Source: Saprospiraceae bacterium (GTDB lineage: Bacteria; Bacteroidota; Bacteroidia; Chitinophagales; Saprospiraceae). From it: DNA of 34,721 nucleotides. Shown here piece after piece: positions 6,702 to 15,200 of the stretch; within the stretch, counting starts at the first letter, position 1, and every line of letters starts with the position of its first letter. The notes beneath the pieces were generated by a model. It was not told the origin of the DNA, ran no database searches, and saw only the letters and a program-made list of their open reading frames with translations. Position numbers and translations under genes: made by a program. The DNA is taken from NCBI GenBank assembly GCA_028285085.1, contig JANQQI010000048.1, positions 1 to 34,721 on the forward strand. Direction: 5' to 3'.

Positions 6702-8174
6702 CTATAGGGCTTCGACGAGGAAGGCCCAGAGGTCTTCGTAGGGGATCAGTTCGATCTCGATATCGCCCAGGGCGAGCGGCTCAGCCTGTAGGCGGTCGAG
6801 GTAGGGCTTGGCCTTGCGGCGGAAGGCAACTGGGTGGAAGCGGCTGATGGGGAGCTGCATCAGGGTTTTGATGAAGCAATTGCTGCGGTAGGTGTAGTCG
6901 CGACGTAGGTGCTTGTGGGCGTAGGCCTTGAGCGCATCGATGCGGTCGATGATCTTGCCGCGCTGGTGGTTGATAAGGTAGATGAAGATCTGGGCGACGA
7001 GGATGGAGACATTAGCGCCGAGCTTGTCGCGTGAGAAGATGGGCACCTCATTGAGGAATTTGCCGAGCTTGAAGCGGCGGCGGTGCTGCACCCGCCCGAG
7101 CTTGTCGAGGATGTAGAGGTAGGCCTCGATGATGCGCCATTGCTCGGTGAGGTTGGGACTGGGGCAATCGTACTTGAGGTACAGCTCAAAGGCCTCCTCG
7201 GCCCAGGTGTACTGCCGGGCGTGCAGGGCGTTGATGGCTTGGTAGATCAGCGCTACCTGCCAATTGTACCCACCGGGCTTACGAATCTCAAGACAACGCG
7301 ATAGCGCCGCTCTGGCGGCTTCAAACTGACGCAGGAGGATATAAGCCGGCACCATTTTGATTAGGAAGGCGAAGTACGTCAGATTACCCGGCGGAAAACT
7401 AAGCTGATCGAAGTAAGCAATCGCATCCTCTCCGGTGACAATCACCCGCTCCGGTTTCTCTTCCAGATGAGACAACACGATCTGAGCATTGAAGCGTAAT
7501 GAAGTGAGCCGATAAGTTGGATAAGGCTGGGTCAACTGGATCAGTTGCTTTGTCAAGCCAAGAAGATCGTCCTTATCCTCTTCCTCTACTTTATGGATAC
7601 GTGCAAAATAGGCCGCTATCTTTGAATAAAGTAGCTCTGCCTGCATTTCAATACGATACAGCTCATTGTATCGATTGTAAATCTCCTCAAATACTTTTTG
7701 GCGCTTCTCATCACCAGTAATCAGGTAGTGCTGCAGTAGCTCAAAACTGAATAGATAGCACAGCTCCGTGAGTTCATATTTTTGACAATCGCGTAAGGCC
7801 TCCTCAGCGATATCGAGCGCCGCAGCTTTGGACCCTCTGGACAGCAACAGCTTCATGGCCGCGAAGCGCTTGTATCCACGATCATAGTTGATGCGGTACT
7901 CCTCCCTTTTCTCATCTACGATCAGAAATAACGTACTAATCAGAATCTCATCGAGATTGCGTTTGAGGTGGCTAAAACTCGATTGACTGCCGGTTTCGCC
8001 ATATATCTCCTGCCGGATAGCTTCTTCTTCCTGCTCCGGCTGATCGTGAATCAAATCGTAGAGCTGACGGACTTTGGTCCCCTCGTACTGGGGATTATTC
8101 AGTAGTCTCGCTCGATTTAGATGCCAGCGATTTACCTGCTTGGTCAGATCCCGAAGACGCTTTAAAGACGACAT
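6702..8174 (-). CDS. Large helical-repeat (TPR-like) protein of unknown function
   Basis: The ATG at 8174 (490 residues, starting 'MSSLKRLRDLTKQVNRW') is chosen over an in-frame ATG 63 bp upstream, because that extension is Cys/Tyr-rich and unlike the rest. The protein is soluble and almost entirely alpha-helical, with helix pairs of TPR-like spacing. It has no enzyme motif, signal peptide or membrane segment. The N-terminal 90 residues look like those of the 483-residue protein at 19927-21378: an opening helix, then a 'LLNNPQY...LYDLI' block, then 'LKRNLDEILISTLF'. I therefore take the two as distant members of one family, seen by eye only. It is flanked on both sides by the two 87-residue paralogues and is preceded on its own strand by the hairpin-rich intergenic region. 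Confidence 0.75.
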   Translation of the reverse strand: MSSLKRLRDLTKQVNRWHLNRARLLNNPQYEGTKVRQLYDLIHDQPEQEEEAIRQEIYGETGSQSSFSHLKRNLDEILISTLFLIVDEKREEYRINYDRGYKRFAAMKLLLSRGSKAAALDIAEEALRDCQKYELTELCYLFSFELLQHYLITGDEKRQKVFEEIYNRYNELYRIEMQAELLYSKIAAYFARIHKVEEEDKDDLLGLTKQLIQLTQPYPTYRLTSLRFNAQIVLSHLEEKPERVIVTGEDAIAYFDQLSFPPGNLTYFAFLIKMVPAYILLRQFEAARAALSRCLEIRKPGGYNWQVALIYQAINALHARQYTWAEEAFELYLKYDCPSPNLTEQWRIIEAYLYILDKLGRVQHRRRFKLGKFLNEVPIFSRDKLGANVSILVAQIFIYLINHQRGKIIDRIDALKAYAHKHLRRDYTYRSNCFIKTLMQLPISRFHPVAFRRKAKPYLDRLQAEPLALGDIEIELIPYEDLWAFLVEAL

Positions 8175-8388
8175 TTGTTTGATTATCAGTTTTTTATAAA
8201 AAAAATCAGTTCTGGGTCGGCAGTAATTGCAATTCAATTGATCGGTTATCGTCTTACATGGGTAAAAAATAGAGGGACTTAGATTTGGAATGAATCAAAA
8301 GTCCCCCTACGACATGCTTACAATACTTGAAGCACTCCTCTACATAATCATAGAGGATTCTACGGAGGTTTGATAGAGGAGAACGCCG

Positions 8389-8537
8389 AAGCGTCCTCCC
8401 AAAGGTGTTTCTAAAATTAAGAAACAGTTCATACCACGATAATAATTATTCTGGCGTGGCTGGAATAATTATTGTCGTACAATCTTGTAAGCGCCATCCC
8501 ACGGTGCTTTTCCCAAATTAGAGCAGTTCTGCTCATA
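8389..8537 (+). repeat. Degenerate direct repeat, two copies spaced exactly 100 bp
   Basis: The block beginning AAGCGTCCTCCCAAAGGTG at 8389 recurs as AAGCGCCATCCCACGGTG at 8489, and both continue through a T-rich stretch and AAATTA-like bases into a CAGTTC motif. A shorter third similarity (TACAATACTTGAAGCACTCC, 8319-8338) matches the bases that open the second copy (8478 onward). The 16-bp hairpin at 8436-8478 separates the two full copies. Confidence 0.5.
8436..8478. repeat. 16-bp inverted repeat with 11-base loop
   Basis: ACGATAATAATTATTC (8436-8451) and GAATAATTATTGTCGT (8463-8478) are complementary at all 16 positions, counting one G-U type pair, around the loop TGGCGTGGCTG. The stem is AT-rich and has no T-tract, so it is not a usual intrinsic terminator. 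It is the strongest hairpin of the surrounding array. Confidence 0.75.
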
Positions 8538-8645
8538 CTAATTCCCACATTTTTAGGTCAATAGTATTCAAATAGCGTCAGAATTGGTCAAAACTAGTCT
8601 GGTGTTATCTTGCAAAAGTGTCTGATTTTCGAATTTTTATAGCAT

Positions 8646-8653
8646 TATATTTG
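8646..8653 (+). promoter_or_regulatory. Promoter -7 element for the second 87-residue protein gene
   Basis: TATATTTG is a perfect TAnnTTTG element. No clear TTG lies 19-20 bp upstream. The predicted start near 8658 would give a leader of about 55 bases beginning within a 7-bp hairpin (ACTGTTT 8656-8662, AAACAGT 8671-8677). Confidence 0.5.
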
Positions 8654-8711
8654 CGACTGTTTAGACGCAGAAACAGTTCATCCAGTATTTCTAATCCAGA
8701 AATCAATTTTA

Positions 8712-8975
8712 ATGCTACGACAACCTTCATCGGAGGTGGATGAACTGCAATTGCGCGAAATCTACGAGCGCACCGCGAAGCTTTTTCCATATCACCTTTG
8801 CCGCCCTTCTGAGCTGACCGGCGACCTGGCCGTCGCCCTCATCGCCTACCTGCAATCGGATGACTTCCATAATCATCCCGATCGGGAGTACATTGGCCCT
8901 AGGCTACTGCATTTTTATCAGTACCTGATTAAGTTGGTGGGGTATGTGGAAGGGGAGGATGAGGGGGAGAGTTAA
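8712..8975 (+). CDS. 87-residue protein of unknown function, paralogue 2
   Basis: This protein is homologous along its whole length to the one at 6402-6665, with the same 87-residue length and the shared motif 'PDREYIGPRLLHFYQYL'. It is soluble and helical, with an acidic tail ('EGEDEGES'). It is transcribed divergently from the helical-repeat gene, across the hairpin-rich region, from a consensus -7 element at 8646-8653. Its stop lies two bases from the stop of the convergent pentapeptide gene at 8978. The function is unknown. Two retained copies around one large gene suggest either a duplicated module or two differently regulated versions of one partner protein. Confidence 0.8.
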   Translation: MLRQPSSEVDELQLREIYERTAKLFPYHLCRPSELTGDLAVALIAYLQSDDFHNHPDREYIGPRLLHFYQYLIKLVGYVEGEDEGES

Positions 8976-8977
8976 AA

Positions 8978-10117
8978 TTATGTGGGCTTCTTCATGAGAA
9001 GATAATATATTCTTCCACCCTTGTCCCTTCTAGGACGATCGTCGACATAAAAGTTTTCTTCAATTTCATCTATATTTATTCCAGCCTGACACTTTGCACG
9101 AAAATTTTGGATCCAAAATTTATCTGATACTTTAGTATTATTGAAATGAACGCCCACGAGACTTTTAACTTTATGTAAAGTACATCTTCTTATATCCGAT
9201 TCTTCAAAGCTAGTTTGAATTAGTTTTGCATCATAAAATTCCACAGAAGAAAGATCTGATTTGTTGAATGTAACATTGTCGAGAAAGGCACCTATAAATC
9301 CAGCTCCAGATAAAATAACATTATTGAAGTTTACATCTTGGAAGTGCGCCGAATTAAATCCCGAATCTAGTAGGGTTGAATCTTTAAAAGATGTATTTCT
9401 AATCTCAGATTTGTAAAAATTAACTATTCCTTTCCAATTCTCAATTCTAGTTCTATTCAATATAGAAAATTCGAAAGTTCCTAGCGATAAATAACTATTT
9501 TCTAATGTGGCTCCAGTGAGATCAGCTCTATTGAAGTTTATATTTTTAATTCCTCTTGTGTCGACATTCCTTAACTTAATGTCATGTAACTTAGCATTGG
9601 TAAGATCTAAAATTGGTAACTTTTCGTTATCTAGTGCTCTCTCAATTAATCTTGGATCTCTAATTCTATTAATCTGCAGGTTTGATAGGTCAATTTCCTC
9701 ACGCTTCGCTCCCAGAGTTTGAAGACGAGAGACAATTCCGCTTACCCTATAAGCTGCTTCTTCGCTAGACCATCCTTCATAATAACGAAGCTCCGTTGTT
9801 AGTCGGTCAATTTCTCTTCTACGCTCCCCTTGCTGCTCCATTATATTGAACAGAAATACCAAAATAACGACATCGAATATTGCTCCGAATAGTTCAGTTA
9901 AGATACCAGGAAATTGATCTTTAGTATTGACTAACGGACGAATCGAATGGTAATAAGAAGTAATTAATAGAATGGAAATAGATAAGACTAAACCCGAAAG
10001 ATTAACACGATCTGTAGGAAACCGAAACCCTTTTTCATCTATCATGAAGTATAACAAAAAGCAAATACCAGCTAAGTATAGTAGCCAATGATTATTACTT
10101 TCTAAATATTCCCACAT
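8978..10117 (-). CDS. Membrane-anchored pentapeptide-repeat protein (AT-rich)
   Basis: This 379-residue protein has three predicted membrane segments (about residues 8-25, 41-58 and 77-93). A charged coiled-coil-like linker ('GERRREIDRLTTELRYYEGW') follows, and from about residue 190 to 340 a pentapeptide-repeat domain of degenerate A(D/N)LxX units ('FNRADLTGATLENSYL', 'FNKSDLSSVEFYDAKL'). Such repeats fold as a right-handed quadrilateral beta-helix and usually act as binding surfaces. The repeats here are diverged, unlike those of the neighbour at 10228. The gene is markedly AT-rich. It is divergent from the second pentapeptide gene across 110 bp, and both have the same three-TM plus beta-helix plan. 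The function is unknown. Confidence 0.8.
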   Translation of the reverse strand: MWEYLESNNHWLLYLAGICFLLYFMIDEKGFRFPTDRVNLSGLVLSISILLITSYYHSIRPLVNTKDQFPGILTELFGAIFDVVILVFLFNIMEQQGERRREIDRLTTELRYYEGWSSEEAAYRVSGIVSRLQTLGAKREEIDLSNLQINRIRDPRLIERALDNEKLPILDLTNAKLHDIKLRNVDTRGIKNINFNRADLTGATLENSYLSLGTFEFSILNRTRIENWKGIVNFYKSEIRNTSFKDSTLLDSGFNSAHFQDVNFNNVILSGAGFIGAFLDNVTFNKSDLSSVEFYDAKLIQTSFEESDIRRCTLHKVKSLVGVHFNNTKVSDKFWIQNFRAKCQAGINIDEIEENFYVDDRPRRDKGGRIYYLLMKKPT

Positions 10118-10227
10118 CTTATGAAATATGCTATTTTTCTAAAGATAAAAATCAAGGGATTCATTCATATACATCTGCAATATTTTTTTCCGTATTTTAC
10201 AACAATACTAACCCTACTTAGAGCAGA

Positions 10228-11766
10228 ATGAATGACGCCCCTAAAACCCGCAGCAATAATCACAAGCTGATTATTGGCCTCTTGGCTGGCCTCCTCCTGG
10301 GTATCCTCATCACCATGTACGTGTTGGATTATCTGCTTATTACCACACCGGTGCTGATCACGGTCCTGGTCACCATCTTTTTCCTGGCGATTATTATCCT
10401 GCTTCTGCTCACCTGGTTCCGGGAGCGCCTCCTCAAAAAATACCTGGGCTTCGATATGCCTATTGATACCGTTGCCAAAGAAGCGCAGGAGACAGTCACT
10501 CTAGTCTCTGGCCGTGCCGTCGAGACCTTCTTCCCCCTCATGGAGCAGGAGAAAAAGCGACAGCTCAAGACTTTCACCCCCCGAATCATCAATTACCTCC
10601 TCTGGGCCAATCTACGCAATTGGGGGCTGCGTTTTACCATTACCATTTTTGCGGCGATAGGGGGATTGTTGGGGGCGATTCTTCTATATAATCAAAACCG
10701 TCTCATTGATACCCAAGTCAATCTTGAGGAAGCTAACCGACGTAGCTCGCTCATTTTTCTGATGAGTAATATTATGGATAAAGTGGATGAGGAGTTGAAA
10801 GAAGATCCAAACAATGATAAAGTTAGAAATATTAGTCCGCAATTGATTGGACGGATTGCAGCCTTGAGTCAAGCCATGCGGCCTTATCGTTATCTACAAG
10901 ATGGTCAATTAATTGATAAGCCATTGAGTCCTGAGCGTGGGCAGTTATTGACCGCTTTAGTAAGGAGTAAATTTGATTCTTCTGGCTATGCAGATATATA
11001 CAAAGCGGTTAGATTTGAACGAGCAGATTTGCAGAGGGCGCAATTAAAATCCGCTTACCTCAACGAAACAGACCTCCGCGACGCAGACCTCCGCGGAGCA
11101 GACCTCCGCGACGCAACCCTCAGCGGAGCAACCCTCCGCGACGCAACCCTCCGCGACGCAACCCTCAGCACTGCAAACTTCCGCAGAGCAGACCTCATCA
11201 GAGCAAACCTCAACGGAGCAGACCTCAACGGAGCAGACCTCAGCAAAACAGCCCTCAGCGACGCAACCCTCCGCGACGCATACCTCCGTGGAGCAAACCT
11301 CCGCGACGCAGTCCTCCGCGACGCAGTCCTCCGCGACGCAATCCTCAGCGAAACATACCTCAGCAGAGCAGACCTCAGCGGAGCAGACCTCAGCGGAACA
11401 TACCTCAGCAAAGCAGACCTCCGCGGAACATACCTCAGCAGAGCAGACCTCAGCGGAGCAGACCTCAGCAGAACAGACCTCAGCAAAGCAAACCTCAACG
11501 GAGCAGACCTCAGCAGAACAGCCCTCAGCGCAGCAATGCTCATCGAAACAGACCTCAGCGGAGCAGACCTCAGCAAAGCAAACCTCAACGGAGCAGACCT
11601 CAGCAAAACAAACTTCAGCAATGTAAAAAATATCACATTTGAACAGTTACTTATTGTTATTAGCCTCTATGAGTGTAAAGGCCTTCCAAATGCTTTAGTT
11701 GCTCGCCTGAAAGCAGCCAAACCTGAACTCTTCGAAAAACCATCTTGGCCAGAAGAATTAGACTAA
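10228..11766 (+). CDS. Membrane-anchored pentapeptide-repeat protein with near-identical repeats
   Basis: This 512-residue protein has two N-terminal membrane segments (about 13-36 and 38-63), a third at about 134-155, and a soluble linker. A long pentapeptide domain follows from about residue 262 to 470 with units such as 'ADLSG', 'ADLRD' and 'ANLNG', and then a short unique C-terminus ('FEQLLIVISLYECKGLPNAL'). Central Leu and small-residue positions are almost invariant, as in the quadrilateral beta-helix family. The DNA coding for the repeats is itself a near-identical 15-bp tandem array, which opens false reading frames on other frames and strands. It is divergent from the pentapeptide gene at 8978-10117. 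The gp10-like gene follows after 45 bp, so this gene forms the right end of the cargo block. Confidence 0.9.
   Translation: MNDAPKTRSNNHKLIIGLLAGLLLGILITMYVLDYLLITTPVLITVLVTIFFLAIIILLLLTWFRERLLKKYLGFDMPIDTVAKEAQETVTLVSGRAVETFFPLMEQEKKRQLKTFTPRIINYLLWANLRNWGLRFTITIFAAIGGLLGAILLYNQNRLIDTQVNLEEANRRSSLIFLMSNIMDKVDEELKEDPNNDKVRNISPQLIGRIAALSQAMRPYRYLQDGQLIDKPLSPERGQLLTALVRSKFDSSGYADIYKAVRFERADLQRAQLKSAYLNETDLRDADLRGADLRDATLSGATLRDATLRDATLSTANFRRADLIRANLNGADLNGADLSKTALSDATLRDAYLRGANLRDAVLRDAVLRDAILSETYLSRADLSGADLSGTYLSKADLRGTYLSRADLSGADLSRTDLSKANLNGADLSRTALSAAMLIETDLSGADLSKANLNGADLSKTNFSNVKNITFEQLLIVISLYECKGLPNALVARLKAAKPELFEKPSWPEELD
11059..11620 (+). repeat. 15-bp tandem repeat array inside the pentapeptide gene
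   Basis: About 37 units of 15 bp, of the type GACCTCAGCGGAGCA, run without interruption. Units differ at only a few positions and keep the same codons (CTC for Leu, GCA for Ala), which points to recent expansion by slippage or recombination. Because the unit is a multiple of three, unit gain or loss would lengthen or shorten the protein without shifting frame. Confidence 0.9.
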
Positions 11767-11811
11767 ATCCCTGTCCTTTATCCCTCCACTGCAAGGGCCG
11801 AGCTTTGTCTT

Positions 11812-12231
11812 ATGATCAAAGACAATACTCCTCGCCTTGGCGATCGGCTGGAGGAAATGGATCAGGCGATCCTCGACTGGGCCAAGCTCACTCGTACCAA
11901 GCTACGCTACCGACTGGCTCAGCTCACCATGGAAGATCGGGTTCGACTCAATAAAAGTATTCGCCATCGGCTGCGGAAGAAATCCGGAGAGATTGAAGGT
12001 GTGGCTTTTTCCTTTCAACGCCACGGGATTTTCCTGGAACACGGTGTCGGACGTGGCCGGAAAGTAGGCAGTGAGAAAGCCAAGAGATATCGCAAACCTT
12101 GGCTCAGCACAGTACTTCCCGCCGAAATGGAGGCTTTGGCCAATCTCCTGGTCGAGCAGTATGCCGATATTGCCGTGGAGCAGATTAAGCTCAACATCCC
12201 CGGTGTCATCAAAACGGAAATCTCTAACTGA
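11812..12231 (+). CDS. Small phage structural protein (gp10-like neck/tail-completion candidate)
   Basis: This 139-residue basic protein carries an N-terminal helical region ('DRLEEMDQAILDWAKLTRTK') and a conserved-looking segment 'FQRHGIFLEHGVGRGRKVG'. That phrase resembles the 'xxGxxxExGTxxxxAxPFLxPAL' region of HK97 gp10-like minor tail or neck proteins and related Bacteroidota phage proteins. The gene sits directly before the tape-measure gene and overlaps it by one base (TGATG), so the two are translationally coupled. The assignment rests mainly on position and size; it is not a confident family match. No Shine-Dalgarno is evident, and the ATG at 11812 gives the full conserved N-terminus. 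Confidence 0.5.
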   Translation: MIKDNTPRLGDRLEEMDQAILDWAKLTRTKLRYRLAQLTMEDRVRLNKSIRHRLRKKSGEIEGVAFSFQRHGIFLEHGVGRGRKVGSEKAKRYRKPWLSTVLPAEMEALANLLVEQYADIAVEQIKLNIPGVIKTEISN

Positions 12232-15200
12232 TGGCAAGGCGGCAAGTTTCCATATTCATTAATGGCCGGGCGATCGCCAATCAGATCAAGCCAATCCGCG
12301 CGGAGAAGCGGAAGGTCGTCCGAGAGTTGAATAATATGACTGTCGGCACTACCGCCTATGAGAAAAAGATGCGTGAGCTGGACAAGCTCAATCCGATTAT
12401 CAATCGCCATAATCAGCGCATTCGTGGCGTGGCTTCTACCTGGGATAAGGCTAGAGTTGCCGGCGGTCGACTATTGGCCTTCACTGGGATAGCTTTCACC
12501 GCTGATGCGATCGTAGAGTATACCAAAGAACTCTTTCGCACCGGCGTCCAGATAGATACCCTCAGCCGCAAAGCGGAGACTGTGCTTGGCCCGGCGCTCG
12601 AGTACGTGCGACGACAAGCTCAGGAGAATGCCCGTGATATGGGACTCACCGTGGCGCAGTACGTAGCGGCTACTACCGCGATAGCTGATCTTTTGATCCC
12701 AATGGGTTTCCAACGTCAGGAAGCGGCAGAGATGTCGACTACCTTGGTTGATTTATCCGGAGCCTTATCTGAGTGGACCGGTGGTCAGCGTAGCGCCGAG
12801 GAGATCACTAAAATCCTGGGCAAAGCAATCCTCGGTGAACGCGAGCAGCTTAAAGAGCTAGGGATCTCCATCCAAGAAGCGGATGTCAAAGCGCGCTTGG
12901 CCGAGAAGGGCCTCGATAAGCTCACCGGCACTATGCTCCAGCAAGCTAAGGCAGCAGCGACTCTGGAGCTGATCACCGAGAAGTCAGTAGATGCGCAAAC
13001 CTCCTTTGCGACCAATACTGACAGCCTGGTACGTAAGCAGCAGCAACTCTCCGCAACGATTACCGATATTAAGCAAAAAATCGCGCGCCTCCTGATCCCG
13101 GTCTTCGAGCGCCTACTGGATGTAGCCACCCCATTTGTTGATCTGATTGCCCGATATCTGGATACCCCGGTAGCCGCTAAGCTGAAGGAAGAACAACAGG
13201 GACTGAACGTACTGGTGACGCGGATCACCGAGGCCAATATCAAGCAGGAAGATCGAAATAAACTCATCGCTGAGCTGCAGGCGCGCTATCCTGATTTTCT
13301 GGGTCAACTCGATGCTGAAACGGTCACCAATGAGGAGCTGGCCAGTCGTTTGCTCGAGGTCAACAATCAATACATTTACAAGCTCGCTTTACAGAAGGAG
13401 GCCGAAAAGGTGGAAGCCCAAGCCAACCGTCTGGCCGATAAGCAACGCATGCTGGCCGAGCGACGTCTGGAAGTTCAGAAGAACATCGTCAAGATCAACG
13501 AGGACTACAAATTGGGCCTTGATCTGACGAACAAAAGCCTGGAGGAACGTATCCAACTCACAGAACAAGCTCTGCGACAAAGCGATGCTTTCCGCAAAGA
13601 AGACGGTAGCAGCAATGAGATTTTGGCGCGTTCACTGGCTGGCGTACTCGCTAAGATTGAGTTGCGGAAGATCAGCTCCAAGGAGCGTGAGGTTGAACTG
13701 GAGCAGGATAAACTTACGAGCCTCCAGGCTTACGTCGAGGAATTGAAAGCAAGCCTCTCTCTACAACTCGGTATAGAGACGAGCAAAGAGACCGAAGCCG
13801 AGATCGAAACGCAAAGTATCAACTACCAACGGGCCAAGCTCGAACTCCTGAAACAACTCGCCAGCCAAGGGGATGAATTAGCTTTGAAAGAGATCGCCCG
13901 TCGAGAAGCACTGGCCAAGGAGCTGGAGAAGGAAGAAAAACGCGCCGAGAAGGCCGCCGAACGAGAGATCGAGCGACAGCGTAAGCAACTCGAAAGACTC
14001 CAGGAAATGACCCGCGAAAAAGCACGTGAGCTTCGAGTGGCTGCCCTGAGTGAAGACGAGCAACGAATAGAAGCTATCCGCCAGCGCTACGCCAAGGAGA
14101 TTAAGTTGGCTAAAGATTTAGAGGCTAAAGGCATACGCGAAGCTTCACTGGAACGCCTCGAACTGGAGCGCATGCGGGACGAAGAAATTCAAGCGTTCCG
14201 CGAGCAATTAGCCGGAGAAGCTATCGAAAGAGATCTGGAACGCGAGGCCGAAAAGCAGGAGCTGGAACTGGACCAATACCTAGATTATCTCGAGAAGAAG
14301 GAAGCGGCACGCCAGCTCATCGATGGAGAGTTACGCACGGAAGAAGAGGAAGAGCTACTGCAGCTGGAATTACATTACCTAAACATGCTGAATCTGGCCG
14401 AGCAGTTTGGCTTCGATACTGTAGCCATTACCGAAGCGTATCGAAAACGGAAGGCAGAGATCGAAGCGAAGTACGATAAGCAGGAAATCGATCAAACCAG
14501 AAAACTCAGTGATGCGAAGCGTGAACTCCAGATGGCTCAGATTGGTGCTTTGAGGGAGAGTAGTCAGGCCTTGGCGTCTTTAGTTGGAGAAAATACGGTA
14601 CTCTCAAAAAGCCTGTTTTTATTCGAAAAATCTCTGGCTGCAGCTGAGGTGATTATTAATCTCCAGAAAGAAATTGCGGCGATCTCTGCACGTAATGCAG
14701 CCATCCCGGGTGGTCCGATCTTATCTGCTATTGAGATTGCTAAAGCTAAAGCGCGTGCTACCGGGAGCTTAATCACGATCGCCGCCACTTCCGTGGGAGG
14801 AATTACTCAACGTAAGCACGGCGGCTGGCTCAACGTCACCGGCCAAGACGACGGCATTACCTACCGGGCGCAATACCTTGGTCGCCCTCGATCCGGGATG
14901 CTCCCCAACCATCCAGTGGTGCTGGCCAGCGAAGTTGGTCGAGAGTACTTCGTTTCCAATCGCGCCCTCGAGGATCCCCAGGTCTTCAACCATGTACAAG
15001 CCATCGATAATATTGTCCGCCGTCGGATCCCACAATATCGACAAGGTGGGGCGACGGTACCATTGCCGGCCGAAGACTCCAATGCAGCTGTTACCTCCAG
15101 CGCTGCTCCGAATCTCTCACAGCTCCGCAGTACTGTCATTGAGTTGGCGACTCAGGTGAGCCGCCTCAGTGAGCAGCTGGACCAGGGGATTTATGCGGTC

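Larger units (their letters stand above)
8175..8711. other. 537-bp gene-free divergent region packed with hairpins
   Basis: No coding region is convincing here. Between the divergent starts at 8174 (-) and 8712 (+) I see a series of consecutive inverted repeats: 8271-8280/8299-8308 (9 of 10 pairs), 8337-8342/8351-8356, 8378-8386/8391-8399 with a CGAA tetraloop and one mismatch, 8406-8411/8421-8426, 8436-8451/8463-8478 (16 bp), 8490-8495/8503-8508 followed by four T, and the palindrome GAGCAGTTCTGCTC (8521-8534). The last 150 bp hold a consensus promoter for the gene at 8712. The density suggests a structured RNA or a multi-site operator. No known RNA family is recognised, and neither strand is clearly favoured. 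Confidence 0.6.

Noticed and set aside
8175-8711. Retron-type or other reverse-transcriptase-linked non-coding RNA
   Set aside because: The hairpins suggested it, but no reverse transcriptase or other characteristic partner protein is encoded in the window; the flanking large gene is a helical-repeat protein without RT motifs.
11059-11620. Possible CRISPR-like array
   Set aside because: The repeat is a continuous 15-bp tandem array with no unique spacers, is fully coding, and no cas genes are nearby.
11055-11636. A 193-residue open frame on the minus strand and a 112-residue frame on the plus strand across the pentapeptide gene, both highly repetitive
   Set aside because: They are by-products of the 15-bp repeat, which leaves other frames open. 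The proteins are pure low-complexity repeats with no credible start context, while the main frame matches the pentapeptide family and has membrane segments.
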